Below, one piece after another: positions 30,227-39,779 of a stretch of 64,000 nt of DNA. The DNA comes from Marivirga salinae. Its GTDB lineage: Bacteria; Bacteroidota; Bacteroidia; Cytophagales; Cyclobacteriaceae. The position numbers and the translations under genes were made by a program. The stretch is from the NCBI RefSeq assembly GCF_030503855.1, contig NZ_CP129971.1:193501-257500 (forward strand), written 5' to 3'. The notes under the pieces are model-generated. The model saw only the letters and a program-made list of their open reading frames with translations, made no database searches and was not told the origin of the DNA. The first letter of the stretch is position 1. Each line of letters opens with the position of its first letter.

Positions 30227-30676
30227 TTACTTTGACTTTTCATACAAGCCTATCCATTCTTGGGGGCTCATTTTTTTGCATAACTCTCCTATTAACGTAA
30301 ATGGTATGTTTTTTGGATTTTTAAATCTGATGCAGCTTTTGCCCATGTCTAACTTGGTTGACACTGTTTTTTGGTATTCATTTTTAAACCATTCCAATAA
30401 TTCACTGTCAGAATAAATACCCATGTGGTATAGCGCTATATTATTCTTTTGTGATGCAATGCTGATAAAAGGAAGAGGTAAATCAGGATTAACGTGATAA
30501 CCGCTAGGATATAAAGAATGAGGTACTACATATCCTATCATTCCATATGACATTTCTTCTTCAAATCCTTTCGGTAAATTATCTAGAATTGTCTTTCTAA
30601 ATTTTTGAATGATAGGTTTTCTCTCTACAGGAATTGCTTCTATATATTCTTGGACAGTCTTTACATTAAATTGCAT
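30227..30676 (-). CDS. DUF1801 domain protein
   Basis: The 149-residue cytosolic protein matches DUF1801 (YdhG/YjbR-like fold). It has VQEYIEAIPVERKPIIQKFRK in part, EEEMSYGMIGYVVPHS, a central PLPFISIASQKNNIALYHMG in part, and MGKSCIRFKNPKNIPFTLIG. The biochemical role is unknown. It lies between the giant adhesin and the M14 peptidase genes on the same strand, but separated from both by 110-270 bp, so an operon is not implied. Confidence 0.9.
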   Translation of the reverse strand: MQFNVKTVQEYIEAIPVERKPIIQKFRKTILDNLPKGFEEEMSYGMIGYVVPHSLYPSGYHVNPDLPLPFISIASQKNNIALYHMGIYSDSELLEWFKNEYQKTVSTKLDMGKSCIRFKNPKNIPFTLIGELCKKMSPQEWIGLYEKSK

Positions 30677-30884
30677 CTTTATTTTTTTAATTAAAATCTA
30701 TAACCCTCTAAAAACTTCCCTCTCATTATACCAATAAACAGTCAATCTTCCAATTTCAGGATTCCAGATTTTCTGAAGAATTATATAATTAAACTCAGTT
30801 TAAACATTACAATGAAATAGTAGAGACGTATTTTACCTTATATAATTGACAACAGAAATACTGATTTAAAAAACTAATTGCACT

Positions 30885-30916
30885 AAAAAAGGGTAAGATT
30901 ACTCCTACCCCTTAAA
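30885..30916 (-). terminator. Terminator of the M14 peptidase gene
   Basis: On the minus strand AAGGGGTA pairs with TACCCTT (one bulge) and is followed by a run of T. It starts about 35 nt after the stop of the gene ending at 30949. Confidence 0.6.
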
Positions 30917-30948
30917 AACTCAGGTTAAAATTAAAACTGCTATGAATT

Positions 30949-33501
30949 TTATTCTCCAGCTCTTCCGCTAATGGTTTGTCCGTAAAACACCGCATTCATT
31001 AGCAATCGATTAGTTCCATACCAAAATGCTCTAAAATTAGTATTATCAGTAAATGAAATAACTTTCCCTCTGCCAACTCTACTTACCGTAACAGCTGAAG
31101 TTCCTTTTAATTTTTCTACATTTTCTTCTGAAATATAGCCATTCAATAATGGAGATTGCGTATATCTTAATGGATTAGCGTATTGGTTTTTAGATTTCTC
31201 CATAAACAAGGTACTGTTTCTAAATATAGGCATTCTCTCTTTTTCCAATCCATAAGTAAGCGGGTAACTTAAATCTAGTTCTACTTCAAAGATTGCCCCA
31301 CCAATTACTTGCGCACCTCTATTGTTGCCCAAATCTTCGTAAGCTTCATAACCTGTGGTGTCAGGCTTACTTTCCACAAATTTCACCTTAGTCATTTTCT
31401 GATCTGATAGCCATTTAGCAGCAGATTTATAGGCTATTATAGTTCCGCCAGCTTGTGTCCACTCCTGTAATTTGTTTTTTTGACTGCCAATACTTCCATA
31501 GCCCCATCCATTTGGCATAATTAATACATTATATCGACTTAAATCTGCTCTTCTAAAATCATTCACATCTATTTTAGTAATAGGCATTTCATAATGCTGA
31601 TCCATTAAAAACCAAATCTCCCCTGCATCATAAGGACTGATCCCATCACCCACTAACATGGCAATTTTTGGCTGATTAATTGATTCAAAAGAAGGACTTC
31701 CTAAGTTGATTCCGTTTGTATTTCCACTTTCTAATGAATAAATATTCACTCCAGAATTTTTAATTGCTTCTTCCAATGTTTGGTAAATCTGAATTGGAGA
31801 CTGGTCTTGTTGCTTGACAGGAATTAGGATTGAACCGGTTGCCAAAGTGGCACCATCTTTTAAAATAATTTCTTTGGTATTCACTTTTGTTCTTAAACCA
31901 GCTTTTTGAATTTTATATAAGGCTTTTGGAGCATAGAAATCCTGCCATTCCAAAATATAAGCATATTCACTTTTACCTCCTTTAATATTCCCTTCTGGTC
32001 GATTTGCAGGATCAAATTTCTCTCCCAATAAACTTGAGTTAAATGTTCTTTTATCAAGGCTTTTATAATCCAGATTAAATGCCATTCCCATATTGAAAGC
32101 AGAAACATCATAGAATAAGCTATCTTTAAAGCTAGTTCTCACATCAAAAATGGCTTTGATTAAACGGCTTTGGTATTGCTTGGTAGGGATGATATAACTA
32201 TTAGCTGCATCATAACCATTAGTGTTTCTAGCTAATTTATGGATTTCAATTTCATGTCTGTCCAGCATTTCCGCAAATCGAAACAATTTGGAAGCATCGT
32301 GATCAGAAACTACCCAAGCCTGCTCATTGGCTTCAGAAGCCATCTCCACAGAATTTTTGTAGAAGTCTCTTTGGAAACCGAGCAATTCTGCTCTCATTTC
32401 ATAGCCCGCTTGAAGCGTACTTAAAGATGCTGTAAACTGATTTTTAATCGTAAATGGAAATTTTAAAATGCCATTTACACTTTCTTGTGCATGACCCCTT
32501 GAGCTCGCTTGCTCAAATAAAATCCCAATTGCACCTTGCACATCAGGGAAAGTGGAGCCTTTTCCATAATAGAAATCATCAAAACTTTCTTTACTATAAT
32601 AAAGAGAACCAATTCTATCTAAAAACTCTGCATGATATTGCCCAATTTGTCCTGTCAAGTCTTGATTCTTTTGAGGTGTAATCGGATGCGTTCTTTCAGG
32701 AATACCAGGCTGGAAAAAGAAGGTACTATTGGTTCCCATTTCATGGTGATCGGTTAAAATATTAGGTTTCCATGCATGAAACTGTGCAATTCTGTTTCTT
32801 GATTCCACTAATTGAGTGGGCAACCAATCTCGATTCATATCAAACCAATAATGATTAGTTCTTCCACCTGGCCAAACCTCATTAAATTCTCTGTCATTAG
32901 GATCCGTCACCAAATGCTCACTTTTGTGCATATTGGCCCAAGTGGCAAATCGGTTCAAGCCATCAGGGTTAAAAGCTGGATCTAATAAAACCACTACATT
33001 TTTGAGTTTATCTTCAATATCTTGCCCTTTAGCCGCTGCTAAATAATAAGCTGTCAACATAGAAGCGTTACTACCGCTAGGTTCATTGCCATGAATAGAA
33101 AAACCCATCATAATTACCGATGGCATTTTAGTAATATCCAAATTTGAAGACAAGCCAGGATCAGTTAATTGCTTATGTTCCTCCTTGATTTTATCAATAT
33201 CTGCATGATTATCAGGATGTGTAATTGTAAGCAATAATTGTGGTCTATCTTCATAAGTCTTACCTGTTTCTATAATGGTAATTCTGTCTGAAGCATCTGC
33301 TAATGCTTCCATATAATATACCAGCTTATCGTGAGTAACATGCCATTCTCCAACTTGATGACCGATAACACTTTCTGGAGTTGGAATAGAAGAATCATAT
33401 TCCAAGCTATCAGGTAAAAAATAGGATAGGTCTTTTTGTGCTAAGGCATTTAAAGAATTGAAACCGCAAAGCAGTAAAATTATTATATAATGTTTTTTCA
33501 T
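30949..33501 (-). CDS. Exported M14-family zinc carboxypeptidase with GATase-like C-terminal domain
   Basis: The 850-residue product has a signal peptide (to about ALAQ, residue 22). An M14 domain follows, with the zinc motif IHGNEPSG (His137 and Glu140), Asn/Arg substrate elements in FDMNRDW, the third ligand in LTDHHEMG, and a candidate general-base Glu in GILFEQASSRG. The C-terminal part, about 610-730, contains AMLVGDGISPYDAGEIWFLM and YNVLIMPNGWG. That resembles the class I glutamine-amidotransferase-like fold often fused to these peptidases. It probably trims peptides in the periplasm or outside the cell. No type IX C-terminal domain was seen. Confidence 0.93.
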   Translation of the reverse strand: MKKHYIIILLLCGFNSLNALAQKDLSYFLPDSLEYDSSIPTPESVIGHQVGEWHVTHDKLVYYMEALADASDRITIIETGKTYEDRPQLLLTITHPDNHADIDKIKEEHKQLTDPGLSSNLDITKMPSVIMMGFSIHGNEPSGSNASMLTAYYLAAAKGQDIEDKLKNVVVLLDPAFNPDGLNRFATWANMHKSEHLVTDPNDREFNEVWPGGRTNHYWFDMNRDWLPTQLVESRNRIAQFHAWKPNILTDHHEMGTNSTFFFQPGIPERTHPITPQKNQDLTGQIGQYHAEFLDRIGSLYYSKESFDDFYYGKGSTFPDVQGAIGILFEQASSRGHAQESVNGILKFPFTIKNQFTASLSTLQAGYEMRAELLGFQRDFYKNSVEMASEANEQAWVVSDHDASKLFRFAEMLDRHEIEIHKLARNTNGYDAANSYIIPTKQYQSRLIKAIFDVRTSFKDSLFYDVSAFNMGMAFNLDYKSLDKRTFNSSLLGEKFDPANRPEGNIKGGKSEYAYILEWQDFYAPKALYKIQKAGLRTKVNTKEIILKDGATLATGSILIPVKQQDQSPIQIYQTLEEAIKNSGVNIYSLESGNTNGINLGSPSFESINQPKIAMLVGDGISPYDAGEIWFLMDQHYEMPITKIDVNDFRRADLSRYNVLIMPNGWGYGSIGSQKNKLQEWTQAGGTIIAYKSAAKWLSDQKMTKVKFVESKPDTTGYEAYEDLGNNRGAQVIGGAIFEVELDLSYPLTYGLEKERMPIFRNSTLFMEKSKNQYANPLRYTQSPLLNGYISEENVEKLKGTSAVTVSRVGRGKVISFTDNTNFRAFWYGTNRLLMNAVFYGQTISGRAGE

Positions 33502-33713
33502 AATGATATCATATTTAAAAAATCAAATTACAAAAGATATAGAAAGAACACCAGCAGCTATTTTTAAGTGGTGAATATTATGTTTAAAAAATTGTTCTTC
33601 ATTTAATGTAAAATAAATGTTAAATTGATATAAGGAATTGATTACCAGAATTTAACACTAAATAAATTATGTATTAATAATGTGAGTTTATTTTTAAAGT
33701 TAAAACTGAAGAA

Positions 33714-36700
33714 ATGAAGAAAATTTTACTAAAATTTTATGGAACGATTGTGCTAATGATGCTTTTTGTGCAGTTAGCATGGTCACAAGGAACGACCAGT
33801 GCAATTATTACAGGAAAAGTTTCCGATAATAATGGTGAAGCAGTTCCTGGAGCAAATGTAATCGCAACACATACTCCATCTGGTGCGCAGTATGGAGTAG
33901 TAACGGATTTAAACGGTAAATACACATTACCTAACCTGAAAATTGGGGGACCTTATACTATGAAAGTGAGTTTTGTAGGATATGATGATAAAATTCAAAA
34001 TGATATTTACTTACAATTAGGAGCAAAAAGGGAAATAGATTTTTCATTCGGAGGTGAAAGTGTAATTCAACTTTTGGAAGTTGAGGTAAGAGGATCAAGG
34101 CTCACTGCTGGTCAAGAGTCTGGTGCTTCAACTCAAATATCTCGGGATAATATTGAAAAAATGCCGACTCTTAATAGAGATTTGAATGATTTCACAAGAC
34201 TTACACCTCAGGCCAAACAAGTTGACGGTGGTTTTTCTATTGCTGGTATTAATAACAGATATAATGCCATCTATTTTGATGGGGCTGTCAACAATGACGT
34301 TTTCGGTTTAGCTTCGAGTGGAACCAATGGAGGTCAAACAGGAGCTTCCCCTATAAGTATTGATGCAATTGAGCAAATTCAAGTAGTAGTTTCACCTTAT
34401 GATGTTTCTCTAGGTGGATTTGCTGGTGGTGGAATTAATGCTGTTACTAAAAGTGGATCCAACAATTTTGAGGGTGGTTTATATACATATGCTCAAAATG
34501 AAAGCCTTGCCGGTGAAACCAATACAACATTAACAGAAAGAACTGGAAGTGAACCTGAACCTTTAGATGAATTTTCTACTAACTTTTATGGATTAAACTT
34601 AGGCGGTCCAATCATTAAAGATAAATTATTTTTCTTTGTTAATGCGGAATTACAAAGAGAAGAAACTCCATCACCATTTGATCTGGGTAGCTATCAAGGT
34701 AATACCTCAACAGCTGATCTAAATGCTTTAGGTGACTATTTGCAGAACACATATGACTATGATGCAGGTGGATTTGGAAACACAAGTGATCAGTTAGATG
34801 CAACTAGATTATTTGTGAAATTAAACTGGGATATTAATAATACTCATAAATTATTATTCAGACATAACTATACTGATATCCTTCAGACTAATAGAAATGG
34901 TTCAAATCAAGAAAGAATTAACTTTAGAAATAATGGTATCTTATTCCCATCAGTTACTAATTCTTCCGCATTAGAGTTAAGTTCAAATTTCGGAAGTAAT
35001 GCTTCAAATAAATTAATTCTAGGCTTAACTATTGTAAGAGATGATAGAGATCCAATAGGTCAAGATTTCCCGACAGTTTTTATTGAAGATGGAGATGGTG
35101 GCATTAGTTTCGGTAGTGAAGCTTTCTCAACTGCCAATTTACTAGAACAAGAAGTTTTCACTCTTACTAATAACTTCAACCTTTATAAAGGAAAACATAC
35201 ATTTACATTTGGTACACATAATGAATTTATGAGCTTCAACAACGTATTTATACGACAAAATTATGGCTCATATAGGTATTTAAATATTGATCAATTTTTG
35301 AATAACGATGCACCTGATGAATATGATAGATCTTATTCATTAATTGATGAAGGAATTGGGGATGATACTGAAGCAGCAGCTAAATTTAATGCCATGCAGC
35401 TTGGTTTTTATGCTCAAGATGAAATTGAACTTTCTAAAAGAATCACTTTAACAGCTGGTTTAAGGTTAGATATTCCTATTTTGACGGATGATCCTGTAAT
35501 TCATCCAACCTTCAATTCAGAAACCTTGCCTGCAATTGAGGCGGCTGGCTATGATATTGAAGGAGCCACAGGTGGAAAAGCCCCAGATGGTCAACTCATG
35601 CTTTCTCCAAGAGTAGGATTTAATTACGACATTTTCGACAATAACAAAACAATCTTAAGAGGTGGTTTAGGTGTTTTCACTAGTAGAATTCCTTTCGTTT
35701 GGCCAGGTGGAATGTATAATAACAACGGACTAACCGTAGGTGGTTTTAATGAAGAAGATGCACAGGACGCTGGAGCACCAGTTACTGAATTCATCCCTGA
35801 GCCTGCAAATCAACCAAGATTACCAGTTCCAACTCCTCAAGGACAAGTTGATTTATTTACTCAAGATTTTAAATTTCCACAAGTATTTAGATCAAGCTTA
35901 GCCATAGATCATAAATTAGACGGGGGTTGGTTTTTAAATGCTGAAGGTATTTTTACAAAAAACCTCAATAACGTTTACTACAAAAACATCAATTCTGATC
36001 CAACGGTTGATTTTCAATGGACTAATGGAGGAGATGATAGAAATGTTTACGTAGGAGAAAATATTGATGGAAGATACAATTCTATTTATTTAGCCAGCAA
36101 CACTAATGAAGGCTATACTTACACCCTAACTGGTCAGGTTCAAAAGAACTTTGACTTTGGATTATTTGCCAATGTAGCCTATACTTATGGTGATGGTTTT
36201 GCAGTTTTTGAAGGTACGAGTTCTCAAAACTCTTCTCAATGGAGAGGTGCATTTAATGTGGACGGAAGAAACTTTGCTGAATATGGAAGAACTGATTTTT
36301 CTATTGGCAGTAGAGTAATTGCAAGCTTAAATTATAATGCTAACTGGGGTGGAACCGATAATTTCAACTCAGTTTTCAGTATTTTTTATAATGGTGAGTC
36401 AGGTCAGCCCTATTCATATGTATATGGTTCTGGAGAATCTAGTGCAAATAATATTAATAATGAAAGAGGGAGTACGAGTAGACCTTATAGTTTAATTTAT
36501 GTTCCTGAAAATCAGGATGATATTTCATTAATTGATATTACAGATGGTCCAACCGCGGCACAACAGTGGGCAGCATTAAATAATTTTATAGAGGAAGATG
36601 ATTACCTTTCAACTATAAGAGGTCAATATGCCAATAGAAATGGTGCTAGAGCTCCTTTCGTAAACCAAATTGATTTCAAATTCATTCAAAATTTTGCTTT

Positions 36701-36959
36701 TGATGCAGGAGGTAAAAATCATAGATTTCAATTTGAGTTTGATGTTTTCAACTTTGCAAACTTGTTGAATAGCGACTGGGGTGTAGTGTATAATAATCCA
36801 TTTAACTATGAAATCTTGAATTTTGAAGGATACGAAGCAGATGGAACAACACCTCAATTCACCTTCACTGAGAATGATTTAGGTTTAGAAAGATATAATA
36901 TTGTAAACAGAGCATCAAGATGGAGAGCTAGAATAGGTCTTCGATATATTTTTCGATAA
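33714..36959 (+). CDS. Oar-like TonB-dependent receptor
   Basis: The 1081-residue outer-membrane protein has a signal peptide (to about WSQG). A CarboxypepD_reg-like domain lies at about 30-120 (ITGKVSDNNGEAVPGANV). A plug domain at about 125-235 has DAIEQIQVVVSPYDVSLGGF, and a large 22-strand-type barrel ends in the aromatic GLRYIFR. The Oar-like subgroup is suggested by the size, the GGFAGGGINAVTKSGSN motif and the terminal RWRARIGLRYIF. The substrate is unknown. A terminator follows at 36989-37021, so it is probably transcribed apart from the next receptor. Confidence 0.93.
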   Translation: MKKILLKFYGTIVLMMLFVQLAWSQGTTSAIITGKVSDNNGEAVPGANVIATHTPSGAQYGVVTDLNGKYTLPNLKIGGPYTMKVSFVGYDDKIQNDIYLQLGAKREIDFSFGGESVIQLLEVEVRGSRLTAGQESGASTQISRDNIEKMPTLNRDLNDFTRLTPQAKQVDGGFSIAGINNRYNAIYFDGAVNNDVFGLASSGTNGGQTGASPISIDAIEQIQVVVSPYDVSLGGFAGGGINAVTKSGSNNFEGGLYTYAQNESLAGETNTTLTERTGSEPEPLDEFSTNFYGLNLGGPIIKDKLFFFVNAELQREETPSPFDLGSYQGNTSTADLNALGDYLQNTYDYDAGGFGNTSDQLDATRLFVKLNWDINNTHKLLFRHNYTDILQTNRNGSNQERINFRNNGILFPSVTNSSALELSSNFGSNASNKLILGLTIVRDDRDPIGQDFPTVFIEDGDGGISFGSEAFSTANLLEQEVFTLTNNFNLYKGKHTFTFGTHNEFMSFNNVFIRQNYGSYRYLNIDQFLNNDAPDEYDRSYSLIDEGIGDDTEAAAKFNAMQLGFYAQDEIELSKRITLTAGLRLDIPILTDDPVIHPTFNSETLPAIEAAGYDIEGATGGKAPDGQLMLSPRVGFNYDIFDNNKTILRGGLGVFTSRIPFVWPGGMYNNNGLTVGGFNEEDAQDAGAPVTEFIPEPANQPRLPVPTPQGQVDLFTQDFKFPQVFRSSLAIDHKLDGGWFLNAEGIFTKNLNNVYYKNINSDPTVDFQWTNGGDDRNVYVGENIDGRYNSIYLASNTNEGYTYTLTGQVQKNFDFGLFANVAYTYGDGFAVFEGTSSQNSSQWRGAFNVDGRNFAEYGRTDFSIGSRVIASLNYNANWGGTDNFNSVFSIFYNGESGQPYSYVYGSGESSANNINNERGSTSRPYSLIYVPENQDDISLIDITDGPTAAQQWAALNNFIEEDDYLSTIRGQYANRNGARAPFVNQIDFKFIQNFAFDAGGKNHRFQFEFDVFNFANLLNSDWGVVYNNPFNYEILNFEGYEADGTTPQFTFTENDLGLERYNIVNRASRWRARIGLRYIFR

Positions 36960-36988
36960 TATTTATTCAAAAATACTGTTCGAAATCC

Positions 36989-37021
36989 AAAACCCGGTTC
37001 AGCTATTGAACTGGGTTTTTT
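36989..37021 (+). terminator. Terminator of the Oar-like receptor gene
   Basis: AAACCCGGTTCA pairs with TGAACTGGGTTT (one G-U) and is followed by T6, about 30 nt after the stop codon. Confidence 0.85.
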
Positions 37022-37156
37022 GCTTTCTCATATTCAAATGAAAATATTCGTATAATAAATTGAATTATTTGTCAATGTTAAGAAATTGTTAACAAACATA
37101 TTCTTAATTTTAACTATTACTTAACTGTTTATCAGAAACATAAGATTTATTCTTCT

Positions 37157-37164
37157 TAGCTTTG
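37157..37164 (+). promoter_or_regulatory. Candidate -7 box of the second receptor operon
   Basis: TAGCTTTG matches TAnnTTTG exactly, about 30 bp upstream of the ATG at 37193. Confidence 0.45.
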
Positions 37165-37192
37165 TCCAAAATTTCAAATAAAATAATTCAAC

Positions 37193-39754
37193 ATGAAGAA
37201 AAATTTACTGAAGATTTGCGGACTAAGCTTGGCTTTGGCATTAATTGCCCAAGTTTCTTTTGCACAAACTACGGGTACTGTAGTCGGGAAAATTATTGAC
37301 AATGAAACAGGTGAAGCTGTTACTGGAGCAAATGTGGTAGTACAAGGAACAACTATAGGAGCTGCTTCAGATTTAGATGGCGAGTTTAAAATCACAGGGG
37401 TTCCAACTGGAAAACAGAAATTTGAAGTTTCTTTCATTAGTTATGAAAGAATGACAATTGAAAAAAATGTAGCTCCTGCTCAAGATCAAGTAACTGATCT
37501 TGGAACTATTAAATTAAAAATTGCTGCCTTAGGCATGCAGGAAGTTCAGGTAATCGCTTCTATCGGTATTGATAGAGAAACTCCTGTAGCAATGTCTAAT
37601 ATCAAAGCTATCGAAATTGAGGAAACAATGGGTAACCAAGAATTTCCAGAAGTTTTAGAATCTACTCCAGGCGTTTATGCTACTAAAAGTGGTGGTGGCT
37701 TTGGTGATTCTGACATTACCATCCGTGGCTTTGAAAGCGTTAACGTAGGTGTTTTAATTAATGGTGTACCAGTAAATGACATGGAAAATGGTCGTGTTTA
37801 TTGGTCAAACTGGGCTGGTTTAGCTGATGCTACTCAAACAGTTCAAATTCAAAGAGGTTTGGGTGCTTCAAAAGTAGCTATCCCATCAATTGGAGGTACA
37901 ATTAACATCATCTCTAAAGCTTCTGATGCTGACAAAGGTGGTTCAGTTTCTGCTTCAGTTGGTAATGACGGTTACCAAAAGCAAATCGTTTCTGCTTCTA
38001 CTGGTTTAACAGAAGATAATTTAGCCGTTACTTTTTCAATAGGTCAAGTTAGCGGAAATGGATATGTTGACGGTACTAGCTTTGAAGGTTATCAGTATTT
38101 CGCAAACATTGCAAAGAAAATCAATGATAACCATGAAGTAACCTTAACTGCAATTGGTGCTTCACAAGAACACGGACAAAGACAAAGCCGTTCTACTATT
38201 TCTGACTATAAAAATAGCGATAGAGGAATCCGTTACAATCCTGATTGGGGATATAAAAATGGTCAAGAAACTAGTATCGAGGATAACTTCTATACTAAAC
38301 CATTATTTTCTTTAAACCACTATTGGACCATAAGTCCTAAATTAGATGTATCAACTGCTGCTTATTATTCAATAGGAACCGGTGGCGGTGGTGGAACTGC
38401 TACTAATGGTGGTGACTACGACAGAAGAGATGGTGTAGTTGATTTTGAAACTATAGTAGATCAAAATATCGATAATGGCGAATTTGGTTCAACTGCTATT
38501 TTAAGAGCATCACATAACAATCACCAATGGGCTGGCGCACTTTCAAGTGCTAATTACGCGCTTAATGAAAATATTGATATTTTAGCTGGTCTTGATTATA
38601 GATATTATAAAGGAGAACACTATCAAACTGTTACGGATTTATTAGGTGGTGAATATTTCCCAGATGATGCTGATGTAAATAACCCAAATAGAGCACTTCA
38701 AGTTGGCGATAAGCGTTCATATTACAATGACGGTATCGTAAATTGGGGTGGTGGATTCCTTCAAGGTGAATATTCTAAGGATAATTTGTCTGCTTTTGCT
38801 ACTTTACAAGCTTCCAATACAAGCTACCAAAGGGTTGATTATTTCAATTATTTAGATAGTGATCCTAATCAAACTTCTCCGGTTTATAATTTCTTTGCTT
38901 TCGGAACTAAAGGTGGCGCAAACTATAACTTGACTAAAAATCATAATGTTTTTGCAAACTTAGGTTATTTTGAGAGAGCTCCTTTCTTTAATACAGTATT
39001 CCCTGTATTTACTAACGAAGCAAACATTGAAGCTGAGAATGAAAAAATATTGAGTTATGAATTAGGTTACGGTTACAGAGGTAGTAAATTCTCTGCAAAC
39101 GTTAACGTTTATAGAACTACTTGGACTGATAAAACTTTCCAAATCACAGTTCCTAACCAAGGTCCACAAGGCACAAACTTATTTGCTAACATCTTAGGTG
39201 TTGAAGCAATTCACCAAGGTCTTGAAATTGATTTCCTTTATGAGCCAATTGATGGACTAACTTTCAACGGTATGGGTTCATTTGGTGATTGGAGATGGAA
39301 TAACAACATTGAAAACGTTTCTGTTTTTGATGAAAACAACCAAGAAGTTAGAACTGTAAGTTTATTTATTGCAGATACTAAAGTGGGGGGATCAGCTCAA
39401 ACAACTGCAATGGGTAGAGTTTCTTATGAAATTTTAGACGGATTGACAGTAAGAGGGGAGTATAGCTATTTTGACAATATCTATGCAAGATTTGATGTTT
39501 TATCAAGAACAACTGAAGAATCAGCTGGTGTTAATCCTTGGCAAGCCGAAGCAACTGGATTGGTTGATTTAGGTGCATCTTATAAATTCTCTATCTCAGA
39601 TAAAGTGAAGGCTACTGTTTTAGGAAATGTTTATAACGTTTTTGACACTTATTACATCAAAAATGCTAGTCAAAACTCTCAAGACCCTAACAATCCATTA
39701 GTATGGTTTGAAACAGGAAGAACTTGGAGTGCAACATTCAGAGTTAACTTCTAA
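37193..39754 (+). CDS. TonB-dependent receptor
   Basis: The 853-residue outer-membrane receptor has a signal peptide (to about SFAQT). A CarboxypepD_reg-like domain lies at about 27-110 (VVGKIIDNETGEAVTGANVV). A plug at about 130-240 contains the classic VLESTPGVYATKSGGGFGDS and DITIRGFESVNVGVLINGVP, followed by the MENGRVYWSNWAGLAD stretch. The barrel ends in TFRVNF. It heads a locus with a frameshifted repeat lipoprotein 25 bp downstream and an endonuclease/exonuclease/phosphatase lipoprotein. The gene order suggests uptake of a product released by surface hydrolysis, probably a phosphoester or nucleotide; that substrate is inference. Confidence 0.94.
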   Translation: MKKNLLKICGLSLALALIAQVSFAQTTGTVVGKIIDNETGEAVTGANVVVQGTTIGAASDLDGEFKITGVPTGKQKFEVSFISYERMTIEKNVAPAQDQVTDLGTIKLKIAALGMQEVQVIASIGIDRETPVAMSNIKAIEIEETMGNQEFPEVLESTPGVYATKSGGGFGDSDITIRGFESVNVGVLINGVPVNDMENGRVYWSNWAGLADATQTVQIQRGLGASKVAIPSIGGTINIISKASDADKGGSVSASVGNDGYQKQIVSASTGLTEDNLAVTFSIGQVSGNGYVDGTSFEGYQYFANIAKKINDNHEVTLTAIGASQEHGQRQSRSTISDYKNSDRGIRYNPDWGYKNGQETSIEDNFYTKPLFSLNHYWTISPKLDVSTAAYYSIGTGGGGGTATNGGDYDRRDGVVDFETIVDQNIDNGEFGSTAILRASHNNHQWAGALSSANYALNENIDILAGLDYRYYKGEHYQTVTDLLGGEYFPDDADVNNPNRALQVGDKRSYYNDGIVNWGGGFLQGEYSKDNLSAFATLQASNTSYQRVDYFNYLDSDPNQTSPVYNFFAFGTKGGANYNLTKNHNVFANLGYFERAPFFNTVFPVFTNEANIEAENEKILSYELGYGYRGSKFSANVNVYRTTWTDKTFQITVPNQGPQGTNLFANILGVEAIHQGLEIDFLYEPIDGLTFNGMGSFGDWRWNNNIENVSVFDENNQEVRTVSLFIADTKVGGSAQTTAMGRVSYEILDGLTVRGEYSYFDNIYARFDVLSRTTEESAGVNPWQAEATGLVDLGASYKFSISDKVKATVLGNVYNVFDTYYIKNASQNSQDPNNPLVWFETGRTWSATFRVNF

Positions 39755-39779
39755 TTAGAATATAAAACACAAAGAAGAT

